DNA of 53,381 nt from an uncultured Desulfotomaculum sp. (GTDB lineage: Bacteria; Bacillota; Desulfotomaculia; Desulfotomaculales; Desulfotomaculaceae). A program made the translations under genes and the position numbers. How positions within the stretch are numbered: the stretch's first letter is position 1; every line of letters begins with the position of its first letter. The notes below the pieces were generated by a model. That model did not search any database, was not told the origin of the DNA, and was given only the letters and a program-made list of their open reading frames with translations. Positions 1-10,495 of this stretch are shown in pieces. The DNA is taken from NCBI GenBank assembly GCA_946411205.1, contig CAMKDG010000005.1:1-53381 (forward strand). Reading direction: 5' to 3'.

Positions 1-379
1 CCCCCGCCTGGTAAAACTCCCGCTGCCGCCCCACCTGAGGCTGCTCATAATTAAAGACATTGGCTAGGTAAAAAAGTCTTAGAGGAGGGGTAACTCCCTT
101 CATCCTGGTGGCCACCAGTCGTGCCATCGGGCGAGTCATATCCGGCCGCAGGGCCATCAAATGCCCTTGCCGGTCGAGAAATTTAAAGAACTTATCTTCC
201 TGTATTTCTTCTGAAGCCAGATTCTCCATGTACTCAAAGGTGGGGGTAACCACTTCTTGATAACCCCAACCTTCCACTAAACTAGCAAATTGATCTTTTA
301 AACTGCGCATCAAATGGGCTTCCGCAGGTAAGACATCTCTTACCCCGGGAGCCAGTCTGCCAAATCTACTGGATGTCAT
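1..379 (-). CDS. hisZ: ATP phosphoribosyltransferase regulatory subunit HisZ (partial, N-terminal part)
   Basis: The first 126 codons are present; the rest lies beyond the left edge. The translation begins MTSSRFGRLAPGVRDVLP and carries the class II synthetase-like motif LRPDMTRPMARL near residue 75, typical of HisZ, the histidyl-tRNA-synthetase paralogue that joins short HisG to form the ATP phosphoribosyltransferase of histidine synthesis. HisRS itself is less likely because the 'RPDMTRP' form and the position next to yerC are characteristic of HisZ. The ATG overlaps the yerC stop codon (ATGA), so the two are translationally coupled. A hisG gene is expected just outside the window (inference). 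Confidence 0.85.
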   Translation of the reverse strand, partial: MTSSRFGRLAPGVRDVLPAEAHLMRSLKDQFASLVEGWGYQEVVTPTFEYMENLASEEIQEDKFFKFLDRQGHLMALRPDMTRPMARLVATRMKGVTPPLRLFYLANVFNYEQPQVGRQREFYQAG

Positions 380-717
380 TGCTTCACCTCTTGCGATTCT
401 TCAATGCCTTCCACCAAAGGACTGGGGTCCGGCAATCTGGACAACACTAGTTTATAGCCATCAGCGCCGTAATTTAGGCAACGTTTTACCCGACTGATGG
501 TCGCCGTGCTAGCACCCGTTTTTCCCGCTATTTCACCATAGGTGCGATTCGCCTCTAACATCTTGGCCACTTCCAAACGCTGAGCCAAAGAATGTAGCTC
601 AGATACGGTACATATATCCTCAAAGAACCGATAGCATTCTTCATTATCCTTCAAGGCGAGTATCGCCTCAAAAAGACGGTCATTAAGAGGTGCTTTTAAT
701 TTGCCATGATAACCCAA
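376..717 (-). CDS. YerC/YecD-family TrpR-like DNA-binding protein
   Basis: A 113-residue protein of the YerC/YecD family, small helical relatives of the Trp repressor. The family signature is visible: LFEAILALKD, then ECYRFFEDICTVSEL, then a helix-turn-helix (YGEIAGKTGASTATISRVKRCL) near residues 65-85. The open frame extends upstream to 801, but family length and a GGAGGG ribosome-binding site seven bases before it point to the TTG at 717 as the start; the upstream part is unlike the family. The stop overlaps the hisZ start, so it probably regulates or is co-regulated with the histidine genes beyond the window. The ligand is unknown. Confidence 0.85.
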   Translation of the reverse strand: MGYHGKLKAPLNDRLFEAILALKDNEECYRFFEDICTVSELHSLAQRLEVAKMLEANRTYGEIAGKTGASTATISRVKRCLNYGADGYKLVLSRLPDPSPLVEGIEESQEVKQ

Positions 718-839
718 CGGAAATCCCTCCCTTACACCTAATATTATGACCAGGAAAAGCATTCCCCATCTATATCTTGTTCCCCTTTTCGACGTTAACA
801 AGATAAATCCTTTATTATTTTATTACTTTAAAGAAACAA

Positions 840-873
840 AATTGCCGGTTGCTTGGAATAACAACCGACAATT
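840..873. terminator. Hairpin upstream of yerC, possible terminator
   Basis: A 12-bp near-perfect inverted repeat (AATTGCCGGTTG / CAACCGACAATT) with a 10-base loop, followed on the minus strand by TTTTG. It lies between the purD terminator and yerC and may be a second-chance terminator insulating yerC-hisZ from the pur operon. Confidence 0.45.
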
Positions 874-914
874 CGTTACTATTTTTAGATTTAACCAGCT
901 AATAACGATCTTAT

Positions 915-955
915 AAAAAACCGGCCTTTGGCTGCTGGCCAACGGCTAAAGGGCC
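915..955 (-). terminator. Intrinsic terminator after purD
   Basis: Immediately after the purD stop, the minus strand has an imperfect GC-rich hairpin (GGCC...GGCC outer pairs plus a TTT/AAA segment) followed by TTTTTT. This fits the end of the long purine operon. Confidence 0.6.
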
Positions 956-957
956 TT

Positions 958-2223
958 TTAGCGATTTACAGCCTTTTGCCCAATATCCTTACGATAGTGA
1001 GCCCCGGCAAAGTGAATGGCCTCTACTCCCTGATACACCCGCTGGATGGCCTCTTGTATGTCTTTCCCGGTGGTAGTTACACCCAGTACTCGACCACCGG
1101 CAGTTACTACCTGGCCATCCCGACTGGTGGTTCCGGCATGGAAAACCACCACACCCTCAGGAACTTCTGTGAGGCCGGTTATCTCCTGGCCCTTTGCATA
1201 GCTGCCTGGATAGCCCGCAGCCGCCATCACCACACAAACCGCTGCCCCATCCTGCCACTGGACTGATTGTTCCGCCAGTCTTCCTTGCAAAATGGCTTCG
1301 ATAATATCCACCAGATCCGTCTCCAGCAGACTTAGCACGGGTTGAGTCTCAGGATCACCAAACCTGGCGTTAAACTCCAGCACCTTGGGTCCGGTTGGCG
1401 TCACCATCAGCCCAGCATATAAAACACCCCGGTAAGGTCTACCCTCTGCTGCCAGAGCCTTCACGGTGGGATAAAGGATGTCCCTTTCCACCACCTTGGC
1501 CAATTCCGGTGTATAAACCGGAGCCGGTGCATAGGCTCCCATGCCACCGGTGTTCGGACCGGTATCCTGATCTCCCACCCGCTTGTGATCCTGGGAGGAC
1601 ACCAAGGGCACGATGGTTTCCCCATCCACAAAGGCCAATACACTGACCTCTTCTCCCTCTAAAAACTCCTCTATGACCACTCGGTCCCCGGCCTGGCCAA
1701 AGGCCCGCTCCGCCATGATAAAATCTACCGCCGCTAAGGCTGTTTCTTCATCCATGGCTACAATAACACCTTTGCCTGCCGCCAAGCCATCTGCTTTAAT
1801 CACGCAGGGGGCACCGTACTGCTTCACATAAGCCCGGGCCTCCTTAGCGGTATCAAAGGTAGCATAGCGGGCCGAGGGAATGTTATATTTGGCCATAATA
1901 TCCTTGGCTAATGCCTTACTGCCTTCAATCTCAGCCGCAGCTCGGGAAGGCCCAAAAATTTTCAGTCCCTGTTGCTGAAATATATCCACAATACCATTGG
2001 TCAGAGGAATTTCCGGCCCCACCACGGTTAGGTCAATCTGTTCCTGTTGGGCAAAGGTCACAAGCCCGGGCACATCCTCCGCTTGGATATTGACACAGGT
2101 TGCCATTTGGGCGATCCCGACATTGCCCGGTGCACAGAAAATTTCCTGTACCTTCGGACTCTGGCGAAGTTTCCAGACCAAAGCATGCTCCCGGCCACCG
2201 CCGCCCACCACCAATACTCTCAT
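958..2223 (-). CDS. purD: Phosphoribosylamine-glycine ligase (GAR synthetase)
   Basis: PurD joins glycine to 5-phosphoribosylamine using ATP, the second step of IMP synthesis. The 421-residue length is normal. Visible are the N-terminal glycine-rich start (VLVVGGGGREHAL), GPEIPLTNG near residue 70, the ATP-grasp segment EEFLEGEEVSVLAF near 185 and FNARFGDPETQ near 285, the metal/ATP-binding site of the fold. A GGAGTG ribosome-binding site precedes the ATG. It is the last gene of the pur operon, 12 bases after purH, and is followed by an intrinsic terminator. Confidence 0.96.
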   Translation of the reverse strand: MRVLVVGGGGREHALVWKLRQSPKVQEIFCAPGNVGIAQMATCVNIQAEDVPGLVTFAQQEQIDLTVVGPEIPLTNGIVDIFQQQGLKIFGPSRAAAEIEGSKALAKDIMAKYNIPSARYATFDTAKEARAYVKQYGAPCVIKADGLAAGKGVIVAMDEETALAAVDFIMAERAFGQAGDRVVIEEFLEGEEVSVLAFVDGETIVPLVSSQDHKRVGDQDTGPNTGGMGAYAPAPVYTPELAKVVERDILYPTVKALAAEGRPYRGVLYAGLMVTPTGPKVLEFNARFGDPETQPVLSLLETDLVDIIEAILQGRLAEQSVQWQDGAAVCVVMAAAGYPGSYAKGQEITGLTEVPEGVVVFHAGTTSRDGQVVTAGGRVLGVTTTGKDIQEAIQRVYQGVEAIHFAGAHYRKDIGQKAVNR

Positions 2224-2235
2224 GTGCGTTCACTC

Positions 2236-3774
2236 CTAATGCTTAAAATGCCGGATGCCGGTAAAAACCATGGCGATGCCGTGCTCATTGCAGGCTTTAA
2301 TGGATTCTTCATCCCGGATAGAACCGCCAGGCTGAATAATGGCTTTAATACCAAACTTAGCTGCTTCATCCACCGTATCCCGAAAGGGGAAGAATGCATC
2401 ACTAGCCAATACAGAACCTCGGGCCTTCTCCCCGGCCTGCTGGTAAGCAATCCGGGCAGAACCTACTCGGTTCATCTGGCCTGCTCCGACTCCGATAATC
2501 TGCCCCTCTTTCGCCAAGACAATGGCGTTGGACTTGACGTGTTTCACCACGGTCATGGCCAGCAGCAACTCCTTCATTTCTGCCGGATCAGGCTGCCTTT
2601 CGGTAACTACCTTTAACTCCTCAAAATCAACAACCACCCGGTCTGTCTGCTGTACCAGCAAACCGCCGTTAACCTTCCTCACTTCCAGCTCATCTGTGGT
2701 CTGCTGGCCAAGATCGCCGGTCTTCAGGACTCTCAGGTTAGGCTTTTGACACAAAATTTCCAAAGCCTCCGGGGCAAAGTCCGGTGCCACAACCGCCTCC
2801 AGGAAAATTTTTGCCATCTCGGCAGCAACCTCAGCATCTACTTCTCTGTTCAAGGCTACGATACCACCGAAGGCTGAAACAGTGTCTGTCTCATAGGCCT
2901 TACGGTAAGCATCCGCCAGGGTTTCGGCCAGAGCCGTACCGCAGGGATTATTGTGTTTAATAATAACGACACAGGGCTCGCTAAATTCTCTTACCAATTC
3001 TAAGGCACTGTTGGCATCTAAAATGTTGTTGTAGGATAACTCTTTCCCGTTAAGTTGCCGAGCATTCGCAATGCAGGGACCGGTCACGGTAGGGTCTTGA
3101 TAAAAGGCTGCCCGTTGGTGGGGGTTCTCCCCGTAGCGCAGGTTTTGTGCCTTTACTAAAGACAGGTTAAATTCCGGCTGGAATTCTTCCTTCCCCATCA
3201 CCCCAGAGAGATAGTTGGCAATGGCTGTGTCGTAGCTGGCTGTATGGGCAAAGGCTTCCCGAGCTAATTCCAACCGTAAAGCTTCTCCCAATTTCCCGTC
3301 CTGCTGCAAAGCTTCCAGCACTTGACCATAGCGGCTGGGATTCACCACGATCCCTACATAGGCATGATTCTTCGCTGCTGCCCGCACCATCGTCGGCCCG
3401 CCGATATCAATGTTCTCTATGGCATCAGCCAGGGTGACCCCAGGCTTAGCAATGGTTTCACGGAAGGGATAAAGATTCACCACCACCAGATCAATGGGGG
3501 TAATATGGTGTTCTTGCAGTTGCTGCAGGTGTTCTTCGTTACGCAGGGCCAGGATGCCGCCGTGGACATTGGGGTGCAGGGTCTTCACCCGGCCTCCCAG
3601 GATTTCTGGAAACCCTGTTACATCCGAGATATAGGTTACTGGCACACCTGCTTCCCGTAGAGTTTTAGCGGTACCCCCGGTGGATACGATCTCCACCCCT
3701 AGGGCAGCTAACCCCTGGGCAAACTGCACCAGTCCCGATTTATCCGAAACACTGATTAAAGCCCGTTTTATCAC
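2236..3774 (-). CDS. purH: Bifunctional AICAR formyltransferase / IMP cyclohydrolase
   Basis: PurH carries out the last two steps of IMP synthesis. The N-terminal MGS-like cyclohydrolase domain (residues 1-145, with [10 protein letters not shown] and [10 protein letters not shown]) is followed by the formyltransferase domain with YGENPHQ and KHNNPCG motifs. The GTG at 3774 is preferred over the GTG two codons upstream because it gives the usual [12 protein letters not shown] start and puts GGCGGG six bases ahead. It follows purN, but with a gap of about 300 bases filled largely by a palindromic element, unlike the tight spacing elsewhere in the operon. Confidence 0.96.
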   Translation of the reverse strand: MIKRALISVSDKSGLVQFAQGLAALGVEIVSTGGTAKTLREAGVPVTYISDVTGFPEILGGRVKTLHPNVHGGILALRNEEHLQQLQEHHITPIDLVVVNLYPFRETIAKPGVTLADAIENIDIGGPTMVRAAAKNHAYVGIVVNPSRYGQVLEALQQDGKLGEALRLELAREAFAHTASYDTAIANYLSGVMGKEEFQPEFNLSLVKAQNLRYGENPHQRAAFYQDPTVTGPCIANARQLNGKELSYNNILDANSALELVREFSEPCVVIIKHNNPCGTALAETLADAYRKAYETDTVSAFGGIVALNREVDAEVAAEMAKIFLEAVVAPDFAPEALEILCQKPNLRVLKTGDLGQQTTDELEVRKVNGGLLVQQTDRVVVDFEELKVVTERQPDPAEMKELLLAMTVVKHVKSNAIVLAKEGQIIGVGAGQMNRVGSARIAYQQAGEKARGSVLASDAFFPFRDTVDEAAKFGIKAIIQPGGSIRDEESIKACNEHGIAMVFTGIRHFKH

Positions 3775-3820
3775 TAACACCCCGCCTTTCGCAATTATTC
3801 TTTCAGTGAAAGGTTAGTTT

Positions 3821-4032
3821 GGGGTGTGGTGTTATCCACCGCTCACTCCGTCCTCCGCGTCGACAGTACTAAGGCTCACTACAGGTGGAATTAGGGTCGC
3901 CTCAATTCAACTTCCTGTTTCAGTTCGGCTAGCGCGCACGTCCTGTGCGCGCTCCCCTAATTCCACCTTGCGTTCGCCAAGTACAGTTACCGACGCTCCG
4001 CAAGTCGTTCGCTATGGATAACACCACACCCC
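3821..4032. repeat. 212-bp palindromic element between purN and purH
   Basis: The outer ends form a perfect 17-bp inverted repeat (GGGGTGTGGTGTTATCC at 3821-3837, complement at 4016-4032). An inner perfect 14-bp inverted repeat (AGGTGGAATTAGGG at 3883-3896 and 3955-3968) and a central 9-bp hairpin (AGCGCGCAC / GTGCGCGCT, 3931-3953) share the same centre region. The segments between are only partly complementary. No coding frame was recognised. It resembles a miniature inverted-repeat element or a large REP-like palindrome, inserted inside an operon. Transcribed, it would fold into a long cruciform-like hairpin. Its family is not known to me. Confidence 0.75.
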
Positions 4033-4074
4033 GCGATGCATTTATTTTTTCTCTCTTAGCTAATTCAACTCGGT

Positions 4075-4692
4075 TTACTCTTTTGTTTTTACCATAACCC
4101 GCCGCCCCTGAATCTCTAATCTACCCTCAGCAAATAGCTTTACCGCTTGGGGATAAAGCCTATGCTCCTGTTCCAAAATTCTGGCAGCCAGGGTTTCTTC
4201 CGTATCGTCGTCCAATACCGGTACCGCAGCCTGTAAAATAATCGGACCGGTGTCCATTCCTTCATCCACAAAATGCACGGTGCAGCCCGATATCTTTACC
4301 CCATACTGCAGCGCATCCCTTTGACCGTGCAGTCCTGGAAAGGATGGGAGCAAAGCAGGATGAACGTTCATAATGCCGTTGGGGAATGCCTTGAGCAGTG
4401 GTTCACCCACCAAACGCAGATAGCCCGCCAAACACAGAAGTTGTACTTGGAACTGTTGCAGGATACGGACAATGGCCTGCTCATACTCATCTTTGCTGGG
4501 GTAGTCCTTTACCGGCACACTGTAAGCGGCAATCCCCGCAGCTTTGGCCCTTTCCAGAGCATAGGCTGCCGGCTTATCGCTGATCACCACCACCACTTCC
4601 GCCGGAAGCAGTCCAGCCTGACACTGATCGAGTATGGCTTGCAGATTAGAGCCTCGTCCTGAGGCTAGGACACCTATACGTAGTTTCTCCAT
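4075..4692 (-). CDS. purN: Phosphoribosylglycinamide formyltransferase (GAR transformylase)
   Basis: PurN transfers a formyl group from 10-formyltetrahydrofolate to GAR. It has the N-terminal LASGRGSNLQAI phosphate-binding segment, the catalytic NVHPALLPSFPG segment near residue 105 (Asn and His) and DTGPIILQ with the catalytic Asp near 145. The ATG at 4692 is chosen because GGAGGG lies nine bases ahead and family members start at this point; an upstream in-frame ATG at 4731 overlaps the purM stop and would add 13 unrelated residues. The product is 205 residues, normal for the family. Confidence 0.95.
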   Translation of the reverse strand: MEKLRIGVLASGRGSNLQAILDQCQAGLLPAEVVVVISDKPAAYALERAKAAGIAAYSVPVKDYPSKDEYEQAIVRILQQFQVQLLCLAGYLRLVGEPLLKAFPNGIMNVHPALLPSFPGLHGQRDALQYGVKISGCTVHFVDEGMDTGPIILQAAVPVLDDDTEETLAARILEQEHRLYPQAVKLFAEGRLEIQGRRVMVKTKE

Positions 4693-4730
4693 TACAAGTG
4701 ACCCTCCTGTGTTACGGTTCTGTTGACACA

Positions 4731-5783
4731 TTAACCGCGAATATACTCCACACTAGGGCTTCCTGCTAGTACCTTGCCAATTAGATATGCCTGCTCACCC
4801 TGGCTGGCCAATTCCTGCAGAATATTTTCTGCCTCCACGGCAGGAACCACCAGTATCATACCGATGCCCATATTAAAGGTGCGCAGCATTTCTGTCTCGT
4901 CAACCTGGCCAATTTGTTGAATTAGCTGAAATATCGGCAATACCGGCCAAGCGTCACGGTTTAGTACCACTTTAACACCTTCAGGCAAGACGCGTGGAAT
5001 ATTCTCCGTCAGCCCGCCCCCGGTAATGTGGGCCATCCCCTTGACAGTGTATTTTTCCAGCAGGGGCAGCATCGCCTTCACATAAATCCTGGTAGGAGTT
5101 ATTAATTCTTCCCCCACGGTACAACCCAAAGCTTCCACAAAGGTAGCTATCTCATACCCGGCCACTTCCAAAAGAGCTTTACGAGCCAGGGAATAACCGT
5201 TACTGTGCAATCCCGAGGAAGGTAAGCCAATCACTGCATCTCCTGCCCCAATGGTGCTGCCGTCAATAATTTTTTGCCGATCTACCACACCCACTGCAAA
5301 GCCAGCGATGTCGTACTCTTCTTCGCCGTAAAAGCCGGGCATTTCTGCCGTTTCTCCACCAATCAAGGCACAACCGGCCTGACGGCAGCCTTCAGCCACA
5401 CCGGCTACAATATCGGCTACCCTTTCCGGTACCAGCTTACCCACGGCTAAATAATCTAGAAAGAACAAAGGCTCAGCACCCTGCACCAAAATGTCGTTGA
5501 CACACATGGCCACGGCATCAATGCCAATGGTGTTGTGTCGGCCCGTTAGCTGGGCCACCCGTAGTTTGGTGCCCACCCCATCGGTACCGGAAACCAGGAC
5601 CGGTTCTTGATATTTCTTGGTGTCCAGAGCAAAGAGCCCACCAAAGCCACCCAGATCGGTCAGTACGCCTGGCCGAAAGGTGCTGCGTACCGCTTGCTTC
5701 ATTAAAGATACGGCTCGGTTGCCAGCTTCTATATCAACCCCTGCACTGGCATAGGTGAGGGGCTGGGATTTTATTTCTGTCAT
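4731..5783 (-). CDS. purM: Phosphoribosylformylglycinamidine cyclo-ligase (AIR synthetase)
   Basis: PurM closes the imidazole ring of AIR with ATP. The 350-residue protein shows [10 protein letters not shown] near residue 65, [11 protein letters not shown] near 140 and [10 protein letters not shown] near 255, all typical of the PurM/PurL ATP-binding superfamily. It follows purF by 12 bases and is preceded by GGGGAGTG. It sits in the conserved purF-purM-purN order. Confidence 0.96.
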   Translation of the reverse strand: MTEIKSQPLTYASAGVDIEAGNRAVSLMKQAVRSTFRPGVLTDLGGFGGLFALDTKKYQEPVLVSGTDGVGTKLRVAQLTGRHNTIGIDAVAMCVNDILVQGAEPLFFLDYLAVGKLVPERVADIVAGVAEGCRQAGCALIGGETAEMPGFYGEEEYDIAGFAVGVVDRQKIIDGSTIGAGDAVIGLPSSGLHSNGYSLARKALLEVAGYEIATFVEALGCTVGEELITPTRIYVKAMLPLLEKYTVKGMAHITGGGLTENIPRVLPEGVKVVLNRDAWPVLPIFQLIQQIGQVDETEMLRTFNMGIGMILVVPAVEAENILQELASQGEQAYLIGKVLAGSPSVEYIRG

Positions 5784-5795
5784 CGGTACACTCCC

Positions 5796-7220
5796 CTATT
5801 CCAGACTAAACTTAGCATTCTCCTTAGACCGGGGTACTTCCACTGGATAATTACCGTCAAAACAGGCCGTACAAAAGCAATCCTGCTTCGGAGTAAAAAT
5901 ATCCAGCAGTCCTTCTATGCTTAAGTAATGCAAGCCATCGGCTTGAATGGTCTGCTTGATCTCCGCCAAGGGCTTTTGTGCTGCAATAAGTTGCTGTTCA
6001 TCGGAGGTATCAATCCCATAATAGCAAGAGCGCAATACCGGTGGCGAACTAATGCACAGGTGCACTTCCTTGGCTCCGGCTTCCCGTAACATGGCTACCA
6101 ACTTCTGGCTGGTGGTGCCCCGCACAATGGAGTCGTCCACCATCACCACCCGCTTACCCTCCAGCACTTCCCGAATGGCATTGAGTTTTAACCTTACACC
6201 AATCTCTCGCATCTGCTGAGTAGGTTGAATAAAGGTGCGGCCGATATAACGATTTTTCATTAATCCTTCTTCAAAGGGAATACCCGATTCCTCTGCGTAA
6301 CCTCGGGCCGCAGCCACACCAGAATCCGGTACAGGAATGACAATGTCTGCCTCCACCGGATACTCTCTGGCCAACTGACGACCCATTTCCCGGCGTACCC
6401 GGTTCACATTAAAGCCGTCCATGGTGCTGTCCGGGCGGGCAAAGTAAATGTATTCAAAAATACAATGAGCTGGGTTTTTAGCGCGCAATCCTTGGGTGGA
6501 GCTAAGACCTTCCCGATCTATACGAATGATTTCTCCGGGCTCAATATCCCGAACAAAGGAGGCTCCCACCGTGTGTAAGGCGCAGGATTCCGAAGCCACC
6601 ACATAGCCCTTGTCCAAACGGCCCAGACAGAGCGGCCGAAAGCCATAGGGATCTCTGGCCGCATACAATGCATCTTCGGTGATAACTAACAGGGAATACG
6701 CTCCTTTAACATCAATCATACATTTCATCAAAGCTTCTTCCAAGCTATTAGCATTGTAACGGGCAATGAGGTTCACCAACACTTCACTATCCGTGGTGGA
6801 CTGGAATACCGAGCCACTATAAGCCAACTGCGACCGCAGTTCTGTAATATTCGTTAAATTGCCGTTGTGGGCCAGTCCGATCATGCCCTTAGCATAACGG
6901 AAAACCAAGGGCTGCGCATTCAGGGGTTGGCTGCCACCGGTGGTCGAATAGCGAACATGACCGATGGCTACATGGCCGGTTAACTTGTCCAGACAATGAC
7001 CGGTAAAGACCTCTGGCACCAATCCCATACCCTTTTGAAGTTCCACTTGTTGACCATTGGCCACAGCTATACCGGCACTTTCCTGTCCCCGGTGCTGCAA
7101 GGCATAGAGACCATAATAGGTTAGCTTGGCCACATCCAAACCAGAACCATAAATACCGAAAACTCCACATTCCTCCACCGGCTTGTCTGGTAGTACAAAG
7201 GGCTCTACTGCATTAGACAT
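5796..7220 (-). CDS. purF: Amidophosphoribosyltransferase (glutamine PRPP amidotransferase)
   Basis: PurF makes phosphoribosylamine from PRPP and glutamine, the committed step. The N-terminal propeptide ends before Cys18 ([10 protein letters not shown]), the glutaminase nucleophile after processing. The PRPP loop [13 protein letters not shown] lies near residue 355. Cysteines in [14 protein letters not shown] and in the C-terminal FCTACF match the iron-sulfur-containing Bacillus-type enzyme (known for the family; cluster inferred). The ATG at 7220 is preferred, with GGGGGG seven bases ahead; an upstream TTG at 7238 also exists. The start overlaps the purL end by 16 bases. It consumes the ligand sensed by the operon leader. 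Confidence 0.95.
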   Translation of the reverse strand: MSNAVEPFVLPDKPVEECGVFGIYGSGLDVAKLTYYGLYALQHRGQESAGIAVANGQQVELQKGMGLVPEVFTGHCLDKLTGHVAIGHVRYSTTGGSQPLNAQPLVFRYAKGMIGLAHNGNLTNITELRSQLAYSGSVFQSTTDSEVLVNLIARYNANSLEEALMKCMIDVKGAYSLLVITEDALYAARDPYGFRPLCLGRLDKGYVVASESCALHTVGASFVRDIEPGEIIRIDREGLSSTQGLRAKNPAHCIFEYIYFARPDSTMDGFNVNRVRREMGRQLAREYPVEADIVIPVPDSGVAAARGYAEESGIPFEEGLMKNRYIGRTFIQPTQQMREIGVRLKLNAIREVLEGKRVVMVDDSIVRGTTSQKLVAMLREAGAKEVHLCISSPPVLRSCYYGIDTSDEQQLIAAQKPLAEIKQTIQADGLHYLSIEGLLDIFTPKQDCFCTACFDGNYPVEVPRSKENAKFSLE

Positions 7221-9430
7221 GGTATCGCCCCCCGCCAAGTCTCTGCTAGTTTAGCAACCGGCAGGTTCAACAAATTGCCGCCGCAACCACTGCAGCCGGG
7301 ATTCACTACGTTCAGCAGCAAAGAATCACCTGTCACCTTACCCAATTGGGTATAGGGCACGCCGGCCGCCACCATTTTCTTCACCAGTTCCACCGAGCTA
7401 TCTTGCTTGACAGTTATAATAATCCGGGATTGGGATTCACCAAAGAGCAGGGCATCCCCTCTAAAGCGACGCACCATGGTAATATCTGCTCCCAAATTAC
7501 CAGCAATACAACATTCTGCCAAAGCCACGGCTAGGCCACCCTCGGCGCAGTCGTGGGCGGATTGGATCAACCCGCTCTTAATTTCTGCTAAAACCAATTG
7601 CTGTACTTTTTTCTCTAATTCCAGAGTAAGCACTGGGGCATTCCCCTGCTCCAATCCGAAATGAATTTTCAAATATTCACTGCCGCCCAGTTCTGGCAGA
7701 TTTTCACCAAGCAGGAAAATGACATCTCCCTCTTGTTTAAAGCCCTGGGTGCAGACCTTGTTCAAATCTTCTACCAATCCGACCATGCCAATGGTCGGCG
7801 TAGGGTAAACTGCATTACCTTTGGTTTCGTTATACAAACTGACATTGCCGCCGGTAACCGGAGTCTCCAGCATCCGGCAGGCTTCAGCCATGCCTTCAAC
7901 GCATTGCCAAATGGTCCACATTACTTCGGGTTTTTCCGGGTTGCCAAAATTGAGGCAGTTTGTGACAGCCAGAGGCTTCGCACCGGAACAAACCAAATTG
8001 CGAGCGGCTTCAGCCACGGCAATGGCTGCACCGGTTTTCGGGTTCAGGTAGCAGTAACGTCCGTTGCAATCGGTGGTCATGGCGATACCTTTGTTGGTAT
8101 CCTTTACTCGCAGCACCGCTGCATCGGAGCCAGGCCGGACCACCGTGTTAAGTCCCACCATGTGATCGTACTGTTGGTAAACATACTCTTTACTGGCAAT
8201 ATTGGGTGAAGCCAAAAGCTTCAGCAACACTTCATTGTAATCATCGGGCATGGTCAAGGCATCCACGGGGTAATCCTGTACTTCCGCTAAATAGGCCGGC
8301 TTCTCCGTAGGACGATGATACACCGGAGCTTCATCGGTTAAGGCCTTAGCCGGTATTTCAGCCACTACCTTGTCGCCTTCCTTCAGGCGTAAGAGACCAT
8401 CAGCGGTAACTTGGCCTACTACTACCGAGTCTAAATCCCACTTAGCAAAGATTTCTGTTACTTTCTCCTCGGTACCCTGTTGTACCACCAACAACATCCG
8501 TTCTTGAGATTCCGAAAGCATCAATTCATAGGGTGTCATGCCCTCTTCCCGGCGAGGTACCAATGCTAAATCCATTTCCAAGCCGGTACCGGCCCGGCTG
8601 GCCATTTCACAGGAGGAACTGGTGAGACCTGCCGCTCCCATATCTTGAATACCCACCACATAACCAGTTTTAATCACTTCCAGGCAAGCTTCCAGCAGCA
8701 GTTTCTCCATAAAGGGGTCACCCACCTGTACGGCGGGACGCCTTTCCGCTGCCGCTTCGGATAATTCCTCAGAGGCAAAGGTGGCACCGTGAATACCATC
8801 TCGACCGGTTTTCGCACCCACCACCATCACGGGGTTACCAACGCCGGAGGCCACCCCTTTTTTAATATCCTTTTGGTCGATGAGTCCTACACACATCACA
8901 TTGACCAGACAATTATCTTCGTAACTATCAGCAAAGTATACTTCGCCCCCCACCGTGGGTACACCAATGCAGTTGCCGTAGCCGCTGATACCAGCCACTA
9001 CGCCATCAAAGAGATAACGCACCCGAGGGCTGTGGAGTTCGCCAAAACGCAGGCTGTCCAGCACGGCAATAGGACGGGCTCCCATGGTAAAGATATCTCG
9101 CAAGATGCCCCCCACACCGGTGGCTGCCCCTTGATAAGGTTCGATCGCCGAAGGGTGGTTATGACTCTCAATCTTGAAGACCACCGCTTGTCCATCACCA
9201 ATATCAACAATACCGGCATTTTCACCGGGTCCTTGCAAAATGGCCGGTCCCTCGGTGGGCAAGGTTTTTAAAGCGGGTCGGGAGGTTTTATAGCTACAGT
9301 GTTCAGACCACATCACGGCAAAGATGCCAACCTCCACATAGTTTGGCTGTCGACCCAAAATAGTCACAATTCTCTCATATTCATCGTCGGTGAGGCCCAT
9401 CTCGCGCCAGATTTGCGGCTCTAATGTCAT
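7205..9430 (-). CDS. purL: Phosphoribosylformylglycinamidine synthase II (FGAM synthetase large subunit)
   Basis: This 741-residue small-type PurL catalyses the ATP-dependent amidation of FGAR together with PurQ (glutaminase) and PurS, both encoded immediately upstream. Visible motifs are [21 protein letters not shown] near residue 95 and [12 protein letters not shown] near 645. The ATG follows directly on the purQ stop, with GGAGGTG as ribosome-binding site. Near the C-terminus is an unusual PGCSGCGGN segment, a CxxC in a glycine-rich loop not expected in most PurL proteins. Confidence 0.96.
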   Translation of the reverse strand: MTLEPQIWREMGLTDDEYERIVTILGRQPNYVEVGIFAVMWSEHCSYKTSRPALKTLPTEGPAILQGPGENAGIVDIGDGQAVVFKIESHNHPSAIEPYQGAATGVGGILRDIFTMGARPIAVLDSLRFGELHSPRVRYLFDGVVAGISGYGNCIGVPTVGGEVYFADSYEDNCLVNVMCVGLIDQKDIKKGVASGVGNPVMVVGAKTGRDGIHGATFASEELSEAAAERRPAVQVGDPFMEKLLLEACLEVIKTGYVVGIQDMGAAGLTSSSCEMASRAGTGLEMDLALVPRREEGMTPYELMLSESQERMLLVVQQGTEEKVTEIFAKWDLDSVVVGQVTADGLLRLKEGDKVVAEIPAKALTDEAPVYHRPTEKPAYLAEVQDYPVDALTMPDDYNEVLLKLLASPNIASKEYVYQQYDHMVGLNTVVRPGSDAAVLRVKDTNKGIAMTTDCNGRYCYLNPKTGAAIAVAEAARNLVCSGAKPLAVTNCLNFGNPEKPEVMWTIWQCVEGMAEACRMLETPVTGGNVSLYNETKGNAVYPTPTIGMVGLVEDLNKVCTQGFKQEGDVIFLLGENLPELGGSEYLKIHFGLEQGNAPVLTLELEKKVQQLVLAEIKSGLIQSAHDCAEGGLAVALAECCIAGNLGADITMVRRFRGDALLFGESQSRIIITVKQDSSVELVKKMVAAGVPYTQLGKVTGDSLLLNVVNPGCSGCGGNLLNLPVAKLAETWRGAIPCLMQ

Positions 9431-10132
9431 CTAGCCACACCTCCTCTGCCACTGTTGTAAAAGGGATTGAAAAATAAGTTGACCGTCGGTATTGCCTAGG
9501 ATATCTTCTGCACAGCGCTCCGGATGAGGCATCATGCCCAGTACGTTGCCCTGGCTGTTGCAGATACCGGCGATGTTATTAACGGAGCCATTGGGATTGG
9601 CTGCTGGAGTGATTTCTCCGTAGGAATCACAGTAACGGAACAAAACTTGCTTATTCTCTTCCAGTTGCTGGATAGTAGCTGCATCGGCATAGTAGTTCCC
9701 TTCACCATGGGCAATGGGAACACGAATCACCTGTCCTGCCGCTGCCAGACAAGTAAAGGGAGTTTGATTGTTTTCTATTCTTAAGTAGCTATCGTGACAA
9801 AGGAATTGTAGATTTTTATTGCGATGCAAAGCACCGGGTAACAGCCCCGCTTCAGTAAGAATTTGGAAGCCGTTACAAATGCCCAGCAAGAACCCTCCCC
9901 TTTGGGCAAAGTCAATGATCGGTGTCATCACTGGCGAGAATCTGGCCACGGCACCGCATCTTAGATAATCTCCGTAGGAAAAACCCCCAGGCAGCACAAT
10001 ACAATCAAAACCATCCACGCTACCCGATTTATGCCAAATGTATTCTACCGGCTGCCCGGTGACAACTTTAATGGCGTGCAGGCAGTCGGCGTCACAATTG
10101 GAGCCGGGGAATACCACCACTCCAAATTTCAC
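9431..10132 (-). CDS. purQ: Phosphoribosylformylglycinamidine synthase I (glutaminase subunit)
   Basis: PurQ is the class I glutamine amidotransferase subunit supplying ammonia to PurL. The nucleophile elbow [11 protein letters not shown] (Cys near residue 86) and the C-terminal [11 protein letters not shown] with catalytic His and Glu are clear, as is [14 protein letters not shown] start with GGAGGTG a few bases ahead. It lies between purS and purL with almost no spacing, matching a PurSQL complex. Confidence 0.96.
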   Translation of the reverse strand: MKFGVVVFPGSNCDADCLHAIKVVTGQPVEYIWHKSGSVDGFDCIVLPGGFSYGDYLRCGAVARFSPVMTPIIDFAQRGGFLLGICNGFQILTEAGLLPGALHRNKNLQFLCHDSYLRIENNQTPFTCLAAAGQVIRVPIAHGEGNYYADAATIQQLEENKQVLFRYCDSYGEITPAANPNGSVNNIAGICNSQGNVLGMMPHPERCAEDILGNTDGQLIFQSLLQQWQRRCG

Positions 10133-10135
10133 GCT

Positions 10136-10384
10136 TTACACCTCCACCAATTCAAATGTATAATCTTCAATGACCGGATTTACCAGCAGCTTGTCACACA
10201 TATCCCGAACTTGCTTGGCTGCTGCGTCTTGGTCTGCTACCTCGAGGTCCACGACCATATAACGGCCAATGCGAACCTCCGGTACATTTTGATATCCCAT
10301 GGCATAAAGTGACTTACGGACCACACCGCCCTGCGGATCAAGAACACTTTTTCTAAGGGTAACGTAAATTTTGGCTTGGAACAA
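10136..10384 (-). CDS. purS: Phosphoribosylformylglycinamidine synthase subunit PurS
   Basis: PurS is the small dimeric bridging subunit of the FGAM synthetase complex. The sequence AKIYVTLRKSVLDPQGGVV followed by VRIGRYMVVDLEV is typical. The open frame extends to 10435, but a TTG at 10384 with GGGGG eight bases ahead gives 82 residues, the normal length; the upstream 17 residues (ERRINYKPN...) are not family-like. It is followed after three bases by purQ. Confidence 0.9.
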   Translation of the reverse strand: MFQAKIYVTLRKSVLDPQGGVVRKSLYAMGYQNVPEVRIGRYMVVDLEVADQDAAAKQVRDMCDKLLVNPVIEDYTFELVEV

Positions 10385-10495
10385 CGCTAGTACCCCCTTT
10401 TTTGTGTTAGGCTTATAGTTTATTCTTCTTTCCAAGGTGTAAACAGTTTTAATCGTAGCAACTAGGTACTAATGGCCAAAGGTTCTAAATCGGCC

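Noticed and set aside
1395-2616. Several plus-strand frames opposite purD and purH
   Set aside because: They are antisense shadows of strongly recognised enzymes, with no ribosome-binding sites of their own.
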